A stretch of 64,000 bases of DNA, from the NCBI GenBank assembly GCA_000940995.1, contig CP005974.1, positions 3,534,001 through 3,598,000 of the forward strand, read 5' to 3'. Positions 41,731 through 51,110 of this stretch are shown here, in pieces. A program made the translations under genes and the position numbers. The DNA comes from Photobacterium gaetbulicola Gung47. Its GTDB lineage: Bacteria; Pseudomonadota; Gammaproteobacteria; Enterobacterales; Vibrionaceae. The notes under the pieces were generated by a model. The model saw only the letters and a list, made by a program, of their open reading frames with translations, was not told where the DNA came from and did not search any database. How positions within the stretch are numbered: position 1 is the first letter of the stretch; each line of letters opens with the position of its first letter.

Positions 41731-42606
41731 ATGAAATATTCCCTTGGCCCCCTGCTGTATTTCTGGCCAAAAATGGATGTCGAGGCGTTCTACCAGCAAG
41801 CCAAAGACGCCAACACCGATATTATCTACCTTGGCGAAACCGTCTGCTCAAAGCGCCGCGAGATGAAACCGGCTCACTGGTTCGATATTGCCAAAGAGCT
41901 GTCGGCCAGTGGCAAGCAGGTGGTCCTGTCGACCATGGCACTGCTCGAGGCGCCGAGCGAAGTCAATGTGATGAAAAAGTACATTGATAACGGTGACTTT
42001 GCGATTGAAGCCAACGATGTCTCGGCCATCCAGCTGGCGCACCAAAACAAGGTGCCATTTGTAGTCGGCCCGGCGGTGAACTGCTACAACGCCCAGACCC
42101 TTAACCTGTTTTTGAAAAAAGGGATGATCCGCTGGTGTATGCCGGTTGAACTCTCGCGCCAGTGGCTGCAGAACGTCGCCAACGAGTGCGAGCAGATGGG
42201 GATCCGCGACCAGTTCGAAACCGAAGTCTTCAGCTACGGCTACCTGCCGCTGGCCTACTCGGCGCGCTGCTTTACCGCCCGCGCCGAAGACCGCGCCAAG
42301 GACGACTGCGAAACCTGCTGTATCAAATACCCAACCGGGATCACCGTCAACAGCCAGGAAGAGCAGAAAGTCTTCACCCTCAACGGGATCCAGACTCAGT
42401 CCGGTTACTGCTACAACCTGATCAACGATCAGCCAGGTATGGCCGGCTTGGTGGATGTCGTCCGCTTGAGCCCGCTGGGTATCGATACCCTTTCCCTGGT
42501 CGATACCTTCCGTGCCAACCAGCATGGCGGCCACCAGCACAAGCTCGAGGGCGGCCATCACTGCAACGGCTACTGGCACAATCTGGCCGGCCTGAACATC
42601 GAGTAG
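41731..42606 (+). CDS. ubiV: Ubiquinone biosynthesis protein UbiV (U32 peptidase-like)
   Basis: The 291-residue protein forms a heterodimer with UbiU. The cluster cysteines are visible in YLGETVCSKRREM, SARCFTARAEDRAKDDCETC and the following CIKYP. ATG 41731 has AAGGAGCC 7 nt upstream, so the open frame from 41590 is not the real start. The pair ends in a strong terminator. Confidence 0.93.
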   Translation: MKYSLGPLLYFWPKMDVEAFYQQAKDANTDIIYLGETVCSKRREMKPAHWFDIAKELSASGKQVVLSTMALLEAPSEVNVMKKYIDNGDFAIEANDVSAIQLAHQNKVPFVVGPAVNCYNAQTLNLFLKKGMIRWCMPVELSRQWLQNVANECEQMGIRDQFETEVFSYGYLPLAYSARCFTARAEDRAKDDCETCCIKYPTGITVNSQEEQKVFTLNGIQTQSGYCYNLINDQPGMAGLVDVVRLSPLGIDTLSLVDTFRANQHGGHQHKLEGGHHCNGYWHNLAGLNIE

Positions 42607-42634
42607 GGCCAGCCTTTTTGGCCCCGCCAAAATC

Positions 42635-42664
42635 AAAAAAGCCGCGGTCGTCCGCGGCTTTTTT
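42635..42664. terminator. Bidirectional terminator between ubiV and nlpI
   Basis: AAAAAAGCCGCGG and CCGCGGCTTTTTT form a 13-bp stem with a TCGT loop between convergent genes. A second, weaker hairpin (GGGCCA...TGGCCC) precedes it directly after the ubiV stop. Confidence 0.92.
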
Positions 42665-42689
42665 ATCGGTGTCAGTAAGCAGTAGAAGA

Positions 42690-43598
42690 CTACACCGCCT
42701 CTTCCTCAGGCACTGATACCGGCTGGCTGAGGTTGACTTCCGTCATCAGGCGGTTGAGCTCCAGCAAGGCGAAGCGGTGCTCAACAAATTCGTACACATT
42801 ACCGGACAAGGTCAGCTTGTAGAGCATCAATGCCGATGAGAAATCTTTGTTGTAATGGTAGCGCTTGCCCAGGTAGAAGTAGGCTTCCGTCAGGCGCTCG
42901 GCCAGTACATCGTTATCCTCACTCTCTAAGGCGATCTGGTGCAGGAATTCTGACTCACTAACATCATCGAGATAAAGGCGGACGATCTGCCACCCCCAGT
43001 CATTGTTATCAGTAGCCGCATTATAGCGATTGCGCAGTTTCTCCGCTGCGGTTGCAGGATCTTGTTCAAGCTCAGTCAGGTACAGCCAAATCACCCGGTA
43101 AGGATCGTTGATGTTCTGCTGGTAATGGGCATTAAGATCCTCAAACGCCAATTCATAGCGACCGCCATAGTAGAGGGCAATACCGCGGTTACGCTGGGCA
43201 AAAGGGTGACGGACATTGAGCTCCAGGGTTGAGTCAAAGGCTTCATAAGCGGCGTCAAAGTGGGCGCCCTGGGTAAAGTAGACCCCGAGGATATTGAACA
43301 CATCTGGCTGATCCGGCTTCAAAGACAGGGATTGGTTGAAGTCCAGTCGAGCCAAATCACGCAGCCCCAAGCTGTCATGCAACAAGCCACGCTCGTAATA
43401 CACCTGGGCCAAGGTTTCGTTGTTCAGATCATCTCGTTGCAATAGCTGATCAATGCGTGCCAACTGAATTTGCTGTTGGATCGTTGGCTGGAACGGGATC
43501 GCCATCGGAGGCTGGTTCCACTGCGATGTAGGTGATGAACAGCCTGACAAGACCAAGACGATCGCCAAGCATGCGAGTTTTATCCTATTTGCAATCAA
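42690..43598 (-). CDS. nlpI: Outer-membrane lipoprotein NlpI
   Basis: The 302-residue TPR lipoprotein is an adaptor for Prc protease and peptidoglycan endopeptidases. It has a lipobox L17-S-G-C20 after a short signal peptide and several TPRs (for example DVFNILGVYFTQGAHFDAAY). The only start that gives a normal signal peptide is TTG at 43598, with GGGAG 7 nt upstream; the frame is open 13 codons further to an ATG with no ribosome-binding site. It follows pnp, as in enterobacteria. Confidence 0.9.
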   Translation of the reverse strand: MIANRIKLACLAIVLVLSGCSSPTSQWNQPPMAIPFQPTIQQQIQLARIDQLLQRDDLNNETLAQVYYERGLLHDSLGLRDLARLDFNQSLSLKPDQPDVFNILGVYFTQGAHFDAAYEAFDSTLELNVRHPFAQRNRGIALYYGGRYELAFEDLNAHYQQNINDPYRVIWLYLTELEQDPATAAEKLRNRYNAATDNNDWGWQIVRLYLDDVSESEFLHQIALESEDNDVLAERLTEAYFYLGKRYHYNKDFSSALMLYKLTLSGNVYEFVEHRFALLELNRLMTEVNLSQPVSVPEEEAV

Positions 43599-43725
43599 TG
43601 CAGTTCTCCCTGAGTGAGACACGTCTACCTCTAGCATATACCATCGTAGCCCATTAGAGACGCAACCGCGTTCTCCTGACCGATTATTGCGAGGGATTTT
43701 CCGGTGAGCTCTAAATATAATAAAA

Positions 43726-43747
43726 AAAGGGGCTGAATAGCCCCTTT
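43726..43747 (-). terminator. Terminator of pnp
   Basis: AAAGGGGCT and AGCCCCTTT form a 9-bp stem with a GAAT loop; a T-run follows on the minus strand (A-run at 43722-43728). nlpI begins about 130 nt further on. Confidence 0.9.
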
Positions 43748-43771
43748 ATATCATGCTTTTAGCAAAAAGCC

Positions 43772-45895
43772 TTATGCTTCTGGCTTCTCTTCAGCAGCCG
43801 GTGCTGGGTTCAGCTCAGCTTGTGCTTCTTTCATGCTCAGGCGGATACGGCCCTGACGGTCGATTTCCAGTACCTTAACCTGAACTTCCTGGCCCATCTC
43901 AAGGTGATCAGCCACTTTCTCGATACGCTCTTGAGAGATCTGAGAAATATGAACCAGACCTTCTTTCGCACCGATAACCGATACGAAGGCACCGAAGTCA
44001 ACGATACGCATAACTTTACCGGTGTAGATACGGCCAACTTCAACATCAGCGGTGATCTCTTCGATACGGCGGATAGCTTCTTTCGCAGCTGTACCTTCGG
44101 TTGCCGCGATCTTCACTGTACCGTCGTCTTCGATTTCGATAGTTGTGCCAGTTTCTTCCGTTAGTGCACGGATAACTGCGCCACCCTTACCGATAACATC
44201 TTTGATCTTCTCAGGGTTGATCTTCAACGTGTGGATACGAGGAGCGAACTCAGAAATCTCTTCGCGAGGCGCGTTGATAGCCTGATCCATTACGCTAAGG
44301 ATGTGCGTACGTGCTCCTTTCGCTTGGTTCAGAGCAATCTGCATGATTTCTTTAGTGATACCTTCGATCTTGATATCCATCTGCAGTGCAGTGATACCGT
44401 CTTCAGTACCCGCTACTTTGAAGTCCATGTCACCAAGGTGGTCTTCGTCACCCAGGATGTCAGAAAGAACAACAAAGTCATCGCCTTCTTTCACAAGACC
44501 CATTGCGATACCCGCAACAGATGCTTTGATTGGCACACCTGCGTCCATCAGCGCAAGAGACGTACCACATACAGAAGCCATTGAAGAAGAACCGTTAGAT
44601 TCAGTGATTTCCGATACCACACGTACTGTGTATGGGAACTCGTCAACAGAAGGCATTACGGCAGCGATACCACGCTTAGCCAGTTTACCGTGGCCGATTT
44701 CACGACGCTTAGGCGAACCTACAAAGCCAGTCTCACCCACACAGTATGGAGGGAAGTTGTAGTGCAACAGGAAGTGATCTTTACGCTCGCCAGTTAGCTC
44801 GTCGATGATCTGTGCATCGCGCTGCGTACCCAGAGTCGCAGTGACTAGAGCCTGAGTTTCACCACGGGTGAACAGAGAAGAACCGTGGGTACGTGGAAGT
44901 ACGCCAGTACGTACGTCAAGCGCACGAACCATGTCTTTCTCACGGCCGTCGATACGTGGGTTGCCAGCGATGATGCGGCTACGTACAACGTTCTTCTCTA
45001 GAGAGCCTAGCATGCCGCGGATTTCGCGCTCGTCTAATGTCTCGTCTTGAGCTAGAAGCGCTTCAACCGCTTCGTTCTTGATAACGCCTACTTGCTCGTA
45101 GCGCGCCATTTTTTCAGTGATCTGGTAAGCGTCAGTCAGACGAGTTTCAGCCAGTTCAGCAACACGTGCTTTCAGCTCAGTGTTTACAGCCGGTGCTTCC
45201 CATTCCCATGCAGGAGTGGCAACTTCAGCGGCAAACTCGTTGATCGCGTTAATAACAACCTGCTGCTGGTCGTGACCGTAAACAACAGCTTGCAGCATCT
45301 GCTCTTCAGATAGGCGGTCAGCTTCTGACTCAACCATTAGTACTGCGCTTTCAGTACCAGCAACTACTAGGTCTAGCTTGCTTTCTTCAAGCTCAGTGTT
45401 GCTAGGGTTCAGTACAAGCTGGTCGTTGATGTAACCAACACGTGCTGCACCGATTGGACCGTTGAACGGGATACCAGAAATTGCTAGAGCAGCAGAAGTA
45501 CCGATCATAGTAACGATGTCAGGCTGTACGTCTGGGTTCACAGAAACCACAGTCGCAATAACCTGTACTTCGTTTTTGAATGCATCTGGGAATAGCGGAC
45601 GGATTGGACGGTCAATCAGACGAGCTGTTAGTGTTTCGCCCTCAGATGGACGACCTTCACGCTTGAAGAAACCACCAGGGATTTTACCTGCAGCGTAAGT
45701 ACGCTCTTGGTAGTTTACCGTTAGCGGGAAGAAATCTTGGCCTTCAACAGCTTCTTTCTTACCAACCACAGAAACGAATACAGACGTATCGTCCATGCTA
45801 ACCATAACAGCAGCGGTCGCCTGACGCGCCATAACACCAGTTTCGATGGTAACCGTGTGGTTACCGTACTGGAAAGTCTTTACGATAGGATTCAC
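43772..45895 (-). CDS. pnp: Polynucleotide phosphorylase
   Basis: The 707-residue 3'-5' phosphorolytic exoribonuclease is a core of the RNA degradosome. It has two RNase PH domains (FKREGRPSEGETLTARLIDR; GETQALVTATLGT and PKRREIGHGKLAKRG in the second), then a KH domain (IKDVIGKGGAVIRALTEETG) and an S1 domain (GRIYTGKVMRIVDFGAFVSV), ending in an Ala/Glu/Pro-rich tail. It lies after rpsO with a structured leader in between. Confidence 0.97.
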   Translation of the reverse strand: MNPIVKTFQYGNHTVTIETGVMARQATAAVMVSMDDTSVFVSVVGKKEAVEGQDFFPLTVNYQERTYAAGKIPGGFFKREGRPSEGETLTARLIDRPIRPLFPDAFKNEVQVIATVVSVNPDVQPDIVTMIGTSAALAISGIPFNGPIGAARVGYINDQLVLNPSNTELEESKLDLVVAGTESAVLMVESEADRLSEEQMLQAVVYGHDQQQVVINAINEFAAEVATPAWEWEAPAVNTELKARVAELAETRLTDAYQITEKMARYEQVGVIKNEAVEALLAQDETLDEREIRGMLGSLEKNVVRSRIIAGNPRIDGREKDMVRALDVRTGVLPRTHGSSLFTRGETQALVTATLGTQRDAQIIDELTGERKDHFLLHYNFPPYCVGETGFVGSPKRREIGHGKLAKRGIAAVMPSVDEFPYTVRVVSEITESNGSSSMASVCGTSLALMDAGVPIKASVAGIAMGLVKEGDDFVVLSDILGDEDHLGDMDFKVAGTEDGITALQMDIKIEGITKEIMQIALNQAKGARTHILSVMDQAINAPREEISEFAPRIHTLKINPEKIKDVIGKGGAVIRALTEETGTTIEIEDDGTVKIAATEGTAAKEAIRRIEEITADVEVGRIYTGKVMRIVDFGAFVSVIGAKEGLVHISQISQERIEKVADHLEMGQEVQVKVLEIDRQGRIRLSMKEAQAELNPAPAAEEKPEA

Positions 45896-45987
45896 GTGAA
45901 TTTCCTTAAATTATTCCGCTTTCTATTTGCGCCGTTAAGTATATCTGACACAAGGAAAAGCGTCATGTGATGAAAGGCAATTTACAG

Positions 45988-46081
45988 CAATTTCACGTAT
46001 CGCGACTAATGATAATTCTCAATAATCGAAGAACTGTCATTAGCCGCGACCTCAAGGTCGACGAAAACGACTCGTGAATTG
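45988..46081 (-). promoter_or_regulatory. Structured pnp leader (RNase III-type hairpin)
   Basis: Three nested pairings can be drawn in the 240-nt rpsO-pnp gap. The outer pair is CAATTTCACG (45988) with CGTGAATTG (46073-46081). The inner pair is CGCGACTAATGA (46001-46012) with TCATTAGCCGCG (46037-46048), one mismatch/bulge. A small hairpin, CGACCT/AGGTCG, lies at 46047-46060. In E. coli a comparable leader hairpin is cut by RNase III and mediates PNPase autoregulation; the same role is inferred here. Confidence 0.65.
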
Positions 46082-46101
46082 TGATGAATTACCGGAAAAA
46101 A

Positions 46102-46125
46102 GAAAGGAGCCATAAGGCTCCTTTC
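46102..46125 (-). terminator. rpsO terminator (read-through to pnp)
   Basis: GAAAGGAGCC and GGCTCCTTTC form a 10-bp stem with an ATAA loop; on the minus strand TTTTTT follows. It is 13 nt after the rpsO stop; in relatives about half the transcripts continue into pnp. Confidence 0.88.
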
Positions 46126-46137
46126 TCAAAAGCAATC

Positions 46138-46407
46138 TTAGCGACGTAGGCCTAGACGCTTGATTAGGTCTTGGTAGCGATCTAGGTTCTTACCTTTTAG
46201 GTAGTCTAGAAGCTTACGACGACGAGAAACCATGCGAAGAAGACCGCGACGGCTGTGGTGGTCGTGCTTGTGGTTAGCAAAGTGACCCTGAAGGTGGTTG
46301 ATTTGTGCTGTTAGCAGTGCAACCTGTACTTCTGGTGAACCAGTGTCGTTTTCGCCTTGCGCGTATTCAGCAACGATTGCTGCTTTAGTTTCTGCATTCA
46401 GAGACAT
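46138..46407 (-). CDS. rpsO: Ribosomal protein S15
   Basis: The 89-residue small-subunit protein is a primary binder of the 16S rRNA central domain. It has the HxxDHHSRRGLLRMVSRRRK region (KHDHHSRRGLLRMVSRRRKL) that contacts rRNA, and the expected length. It is preceded by a strong promoter and the 8-bp repeat array. Confidence 0.97.
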   Translation of the reverse strand: MSLNAETKAAIVAEYAQGENDTGSPEVQVALLTAQINHLQGHFANHKHDHHSRRGLLRMVSRRRKLLDYLKGKNLDRYQDLIKRLGLRR

Positions 46408-46481
46408 AACTCATTCCTAATACAAAGATGTTTCTAATTTGTGCCAGCCAATCTCTGATTCAGCCGACACCCGAGCCGCGG

Positions 46482-46510
46482 ATTATACGTGGAGCGCAAA
46501 ATAACTACAA
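46482..46510 (-). promoter_or_regulatory. rpsO-pnp promoter, sigma-70 type
   Basis: On the minus strand TTGTAG (46510-46505) and a perfect TATAAT (46487-46482) are separated by exactly 17 nt. Transcription would start near 46475, about 68 nt before the rpsO ATG. The tandem repeat array ends 21 bp upstream of the -35 box. Confidence 0.8.
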
Positions 46511-46531
46511 GAGAATTTATTGGGAAGAGCG

Positions 46532-46715
46532 GTGCTGTGGTGCTGTGGTGCTGTGGTGCTGTGGTGCTGTGGTGCTGTGGTGCTGTGGTGCTGTGGTGCT
46601 GTGGTGCTGTGGTGCTGTGGTGCTGTGGTGCTGTGGTGCTGTGGTGCTGTGGTGCTGTGGTGCTGTGGTGCTGTGGTGCTGTGGTGCTGTGGTGCTGTGG
46701 TGCTGTGGTGCTGTG
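46532..46715. repeat. Tandem repeat, 8-bp unit GTGCTGTG, 23 perfect copies
   Basis: 184 bp of uninterrupted repeats; one strand has no A and the other no T. All frames through the array are open, which produces spurious ORFs, but none has a start context or family resemblance. It lies between the truB terminator and the rpsO promoter. Perfect identity of all units suggests recent slippage expansion. Confidence 0.97.
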
Positions 46716-46839
46716 CAAGTTTTCTTAAGGGGCTATTTTAGTCAAGCATTCTAAATTCACTTTTACACGTCAAACTCCCTATCTATTTGAATATCCTAGA
46801 CGCAAATCCATAGGACCATAGAACCTTTTCTTAAAAACA

Positions 46840-46868
46840 AAAATCCCCAGCACTTGGCCGGGGATTTT
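46840..46868 (-). terminator. Terminator of truB (end of the nusA-infB operon)
   Basis: AAAATCCCC and GGGGATTTT form a 9-bp stem; the loop contains an additional CCAG/TTGG pairing. A T-run follows on the minus strand. It is 14 nt after the truB stop. Confidence 0.88.
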
Positions 46869-46881
46869 AAAGCGGAATCCG

Positions 46882-47832
46882 TTACTGAGCGGTTTGCTCA
46901 TTAACCACCACACGCTTTGGCGCCAGCATGCCTTCGTGGTCAATCACGCCAACACCGATAAACTCACGCTCTTCGCCGACGGTAATACGTACCTGGGTCC
47001 CTTCTGCTGGCACGCGGCCAGCATTGACCGGATTGCCGTTTCGAACGTAAATCGCGATCTGCGGGATAATATTCACCTCAGGCAAATCCTGAACCGCGGT
47101 GTCCATTGGCAGCAGCAACGGATCAAGTAGCTCAGACGGCGAAATATCCTGACCCTTGGCTTGCTCCAGCAGCGCTTCTAGCTGCTCAACCGTCACCATG
47201 CGCTCAACCGGGTAGTTGGATACCCCGGTACGACGCAGGTAAGTCACGTGGGCACCGCAACCTAGCATCTCGCCCAAGTCATCAACGATAGTCCGGATGT
47301 AAGTGCCTTTTGACACATGCAGTTCCATTTCCACTTCGTTGTTGCTAAAGCGCAGCAGCTCTACCGAGTACACCGTGATCTTGCGCGATTCGCGCGGTAC
47401 TTCAATCCCCTCGCGGGCATATTCATACAGCTTGCGGCCCTGGTATTTCAGTGCCGAGTACATCGACGGAATCTGGTCGGTGGTACCACGGAACTTGGCA
47501 ATACAGCGCTCCAGCTGACCTCGGTCGACTTTAACTTCGCGGGTCTCTACCACTTCACCGTCGGAGTCCGAGGTATCGGTACGCTCGCCCAGCTTGGCAA
47601 TCACTCGATAACGCTTGTCCGAGTCCAGCAGGAACTGGGAAAACTTGGTCGCTTCGCCAAAGCAAATCGGCAGCATGCCCGTCGCTAAAGGATCCAGGGC
47701 ACCGGTATGGCCGGCTTTCTGGGCAAAGAAGATACGCTTCACTTTTTGCAGCGTATCATTCGAGCTGATCCCGGTCGGCTTATCCACCAGGATAACACCA
47801 TCAATCGGGCGGCCCTTACGACGACGTGCCAT
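46882..47832 (-). CDS. truB: tRNA pseudouridine-55 synthase TruB
   Basis: The 316-residue enzyme makes pseudouridine 55 in the T-loop of tRNAs. The catalytic Asp is in GHTGALDPLATGMLP; further motifs are RYRVIAKLGERTDT and SKGTYIRTIVDDLGE, with a C-terminal PUA domain. It follows rbfA by 3 nt, in the order nusA-infB-rbfA-truB. Confidence 0.96.
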   Translation of the reverse strand: MARRRKGRPIDGVILVDKPTGISSNDTLQKVKRIFFAQKAGHTGALDPLATGMLPICFGEATKFSQFLLDSDKRYRVIAKLGERTDTSDSDGEVVETREVKVDRGQLERCIAKFRGTTDQIPSMYSALKYQGRKLYEYAREGIEVPRESRKITVYSVELLRFSNNEVEMELHVSKGTYIRTIVDDLGEMLGCGAHVTYLRRTGVSNYPVERMVTVEQLEALLEQAKGQDISPSELLDPLLLPMDTAVQDLPEVNIIPQIAIYVRNGNPVNAGRVPAEGTQVRITVGEEREFIGVGVIDHEGMLAPKRVVVNEQTAQ

Positions 47833-47835
47833 GGA

Positions 47836-48234
47836 TTACTCCTCGTCTTCTGCCTGTGGCTCATCGCCACGGCGCTCTTCATCTTCACGGACAGCTTTAG
47901 ACACTAAGGTCGAGATACGCATACCTTCGGTCAGCGACTTGTCAAAGATGAAGTTTAGCTCAGGCGTAACACGCAGGCGGATCTGCTTGCCAAGCAGTGA
48001 GCGAATATAAGGAGCCATCTCGCGCAGTGCTTCCAGGCAACCTTCCGGCGTCTGCTCACCCACAGTCAGGAAGGTCACGTAAACTTTCGCGTAACCCATA
48101 TCACGGGAAACATCGACACTTGAAATAGTGGTCATGCCAATACGCGAGTCTTTGATCTCACGCTGCAAGATCACGGCCAGCTCTTTCTGAAGCTGCTGCG
48201 CAACACGCTGGGTGCGGCTAAATTCTTTAGACAT
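47836..48234 (-). CDS. rbfA: Ribosome-binding factor A
   Basis: The 132-residue KH-type protein acts in late maturation of the 30S subunit and in cold adaptation. Typical segments are FSRTQRVAQQLQKELAVILQ and AKVYVTFL, and the RLRVTPELNFIFDKSL motif. The C-terminus is acidic (EERRGDEPQAEDEE), as usual. Confidence 0.95.
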   Translation of the reverse strand: MSKEFSRTQRVAQQLQKELAVILQREIKDSRIGMTTISSVDVSRDMGYAKVYVTFLTVGEQTPEGCLEALREMAPYIRSLLGKQIRLRVTPELNFIFDKSLTEGMRISTLVSKAVREDEERRGDEPQAEDEE

Positions 48235-48331
48235 TCATTGCCTCTCTTAGAGAAAGCTCTCTTGAAACAATGGGGAGCCGAAGCTCCCCATGGATTATAT
48301 ATATATCTTAGAGCAGGTTAGACCTTGAAGA

Positions 48332-51085
48332 TTAGTCAAGGGTACGCTGAACTTCGATGATTTCGTAAACTTCGATCTGGTCGCCGACACGAACATCGTT
48401 GTAGTTCTTAACGCCGATACCACACTCGTAGCCGTTCTTAACTTCTTGTACGTCGTCTTTGAAACGGCGTAGTGACTCAAGCTCACCTTCGTAGATTACA
48501 ACGTTATCGCGAAGTACGCGGATTGGGTTGTTACGCTTGATGGTACCTTCAGTAACCATACAACCTGCGATAGCACCGATCTTAGGCGACTTGAACACGT
48601 CACGTACTTCAGCCAGACCAATGATTTCCTGCTTGAACTCAGGAGACAGCATACCGCCCATCGCTGCTTTCACTTCGTCAATCAGCTGGTAGATGATTGA
48701 GTAGTAACGCAGGTCAAGGTTCTCGGTCTCGATAGTACGACGTGCAGATGCATCAGCACGAACGTTGAAACCAAGAATGATAGCGTTAGATGCTGCAGCA
48801 AGAACCGCATCAGTTTCGGTGATACCACCAACACCAGAACCAACGATGTTAACTTTAACTTCGTCAGTCGATAGCTTACGCAGTGAGTCAGCAATCGCTT
48901 CTACAGAACCCTGTACGTCAGCTTTCAGTACTACGTTCAGCTCAGCAACTTCACCGGCAGTCATGTTAGAGAACATGTTTTCCAGTTTCGCTTTCTGCTG
49001 GCGAGCCAGTTTAACATCACGGAATTTACCCTGACGGTAAAGGGCTACTTCACGGGCTTTACGCTCGTCACGAACAACTGTCGCTTCGTCACCTGAAGAA
49101 GGCACACCAGAAAGACCTAGGATCTCGACAGGGATAGAAGGACCGGCAGACTCGATTTCTTTACCAAGCTCGTCGCGCATTGCACGAACACGGCCGTGCT
49201 CGAGACCACAAAGAACGATATCGCCCTTGCGTAGCGTACCTTCTTGAACAAGAACAGTAGCAACTGGACCGCGGCCCTTGTCTAGGCGAGATTCTACAAC
49301 CACACCTTTCGCCATGCCTTCCGCAACTGCCGTCAGCTCAAGAACTTCTGCCTGAAGCAGGATAGACTCAAGAAGACCATCGATGTTGGTACCCTGTTTC
49401 GCAGAGATGTGAACGAAGATGTTCTCACCGCCCCACTCTTCAGGGATAACGTCGTACTGAGCTAGCTCATTCTTAACGTTGTCTGGGTTGGCATCTTCTT
49501 TGTCGATCTTGTTCACAGCAACAATCAGCGGTACACCTGCCGCTTTCGCGTGTTGGATTGCCTCAACGGTCTGTGGCATTACGCCATCGTCCGCAGCAAC
49601 AACAAGTACAACGATATCTGTCGCCTGAGCACCACGGGCACGCATTGCGGTGAACGCGGCGTGTCCAGGAGTATCAAGGAAGGTGATCATACCGTTGTCA
49701 GTTTCAACATGGTATGCACCGATGTGCTGAGTAATACCACCCGCTTCGCCCGAAGCAACGTGTGCTTTACGGATGTAGTCAAGGGTAGAGGTCTTACCGT
49801 GGTCAACGTGACCCATGATGGTAACAACCGGCGCACGTGGAACAACCGCTAGGTTTTCATCACGGTCAGACAGTACCGCTTCTTCCAGCTCGTTCTCTTT
49901 ACGCAGGATAACTTTGTGACCCATTTCTTCTGCAACGAGTGCCGCAGTTTCCTGGTCGATAACCTGGTTGATGGTTGCCATTGCACCCATCTTCATCATC
50001 ACCTTGATAACTTCAACGCCTTTCACAGACATCTTGTTAGCAAGTTCAGACACAACGATAGTCTCGCCAATCACTACATCTTGCTTGGCAACGGTTGCTG
50101 TCTTATCGAAGCCGTGCTGCATTGAAGATGGCTTAGCCATCTGCGGCTTACCGCGACCACGCTGGTTACGGCCACCGCGTGCATTGCGATCGTCTTGCTT
50201 AGCACCCGCTTTCTTCTTCTTGCGACGGCGACCGCCTTCTTCTTTACGGTCTTGTTCGTCTTCAGCTGCGCGAGCGTAGCTAGACGTCGTAGTATGGTAG
50301 TCTGCTTTATCCATATTACCTTTTTCCTGGTCAGTTTTTGACCAGTTCTTTTCATTCATTTCTGCCATTTTGCGTGCCTCTTCTAGCTGACGCTGACTCT
50401 CTTCTTCGGCTTTACGCTTGGCTTCCTCTTCCCGGCGACGTTGTAGCGCCTCGGCTTCTTTCTTAGCCTGGTCGTCAGCGGCGGCGCGTTTAGCTTTTTC
50501 TTCAACCAAACGCTTGTCCTCTGCTTCACGCTTCAGCTTGTCCTCTGCCTCACGCTTCGCATTCTGTTCTGCATTTTGCTTAGCTTGTTCTTCAGCTAAA
50601 CGCTTTTCTTCAGCAGCACGCTTAGCAGCTTCTTCCGCCTCGCGTTTTGCCAGCTCTTCTGCTTCACGCTTGGCAGCTTCTTCGGCTGCTCGCTGAGCGG
50701 CTTCTTCCGCTTCACGCTGGGCTGCTTCTTCAGCCTGGCGTTTTGCTTCTTCCGCGGCACGCTGTTCTTCTTCAAGCGCAGAACGCTTTACGTAGGTGCG
50801 CTTTTTGCGCACTTCTACCTGAACACTTTTATTTTTGCCACCAGAGCCCGAAACACTCAGCGTGCTTCGGGTCTTGCGTTGCAAAGTAAGGCGTGTAGGA
50901 GCCTCGCCAGATGTACTATCACCACCGTGTTCTTTCTTCAGGTGGGCCAATAGACTCTGTTTTTCTTGTTGGCTTACGCTATCTTCAGCTTTCTTGCTGA
51001 TACCAGCATCGGCAAACTGTTGAAGCAAACGGTCAATCTGCGTGCCGATTTCCTCGGCAAGTGCTTTAACTGTAACCTCTGACAT
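48332..51085 (-). CDS. infB: Translation initiation factor IF-2
   Basis: The 917-residue GTPase delivers initiator tRNA to the ribosome. It has an N-terminal IF2-N domain (about 1-55), a long Ala/Glu/Arg/Lys coiled-coil linker (about 95-240) of repeating EEAAKR-like units, a second IF2-N domain (about 335-390), G1 GHVDHGKTS, G3 DTPGHAAF and G4 NKIDKEDANPD, then domains II-IV. The linker repeats are normal for the family. The gene follows nusA by 25 nt. Confidence 0.97.
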   Translation of the reverse strand: MSEVTVKALAEEIGTQIDRLLQQFADAGISKKAEDSVSQQEKQSLLAHLKKEHGGDSTSGEAPTRLTLQRKTRSTLSVSGSGGKNKSVQVEVRKKRTYVKRSALEEEQRAAEEAKRQAEEAAQREAEEAAQRAAEEAAKREAEELAKREAEEAAKRAAEEKRLAEEQAKQNAEQNAKREAEDKLKREAEDKRLVEEKAKRAAADDQAKKEAEALQRRREEEAKRKAEEESQRQLEEARKMAEMNEKNWSKTDQEKGNMDKADYHTTTSSYARAAEDEQDRKEEGGRRRKKKKAGAKQDDRNARGGRNQRGRGKPQMAKPSSMQHGFDKTATVAKQDVVIGETIVVSELANKMSVKGVEVIKVMMKMGAMATINQVIDQETAALVAEEMGHKVILRKENELEEAVLSDRDENLAVVPRAPVVTIMGHVDHGKTSTLDYIRKAHVASGEAGGITQHIGAYHVETDNGMITFLDTPGHAAFTAMRARGAQATDIVVLVVAADDGVMPQTVEAIQHAKAAGVPLIVAVNKIDKEDANPDNVKNELAQYDVIPEEWGGENIFVHISAKQGTNIDGLLESILLQAEVLELTAVAEGMAKGVVVESRLDKGRGPVATVLVQEGTLRKGDIVLCGLEHGRVRAMRDELGKEIESAGPSIPVEILGLSGVPSSGDEATVVRDERKAREVALYRQGKFRDVKLARQQKAKLENMFSNMTAGEVAELNVVLKADVQGSVEAIADSLRKLSTDEVKVNIVGSGVGGITETDAVLAAASNAIILGFNVRADASARRTIETENLDLRYYSIIYQLIDEVKAAMGGMLSPEFKQEIIGLAEVRDVFKSPKIGAIAGCMVTEGTIKRNNPIRVLRDNVVIYEGELESLRRFKDDVQEVKNGYECGIGVKNYNDVRVGDQIEVYEIIEVQRTLD

Positions 51086-51110
51086 GCTGCTCCTCCCTTG
51101 CGATTAAATT

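Noticed and set aside
41848..42636. 262-codon minus-strand frame
   Set aside because: Antisense to ubiV, no ribosome-binding site or known domain.
46428..46754. ORFs through the 8-bp array encoding repeated AVVLWCCG or HHSTTAPQ units
   Set aside because: A repeat unit without stop codons keeps all frames open; there is no conserved protein outside the array.
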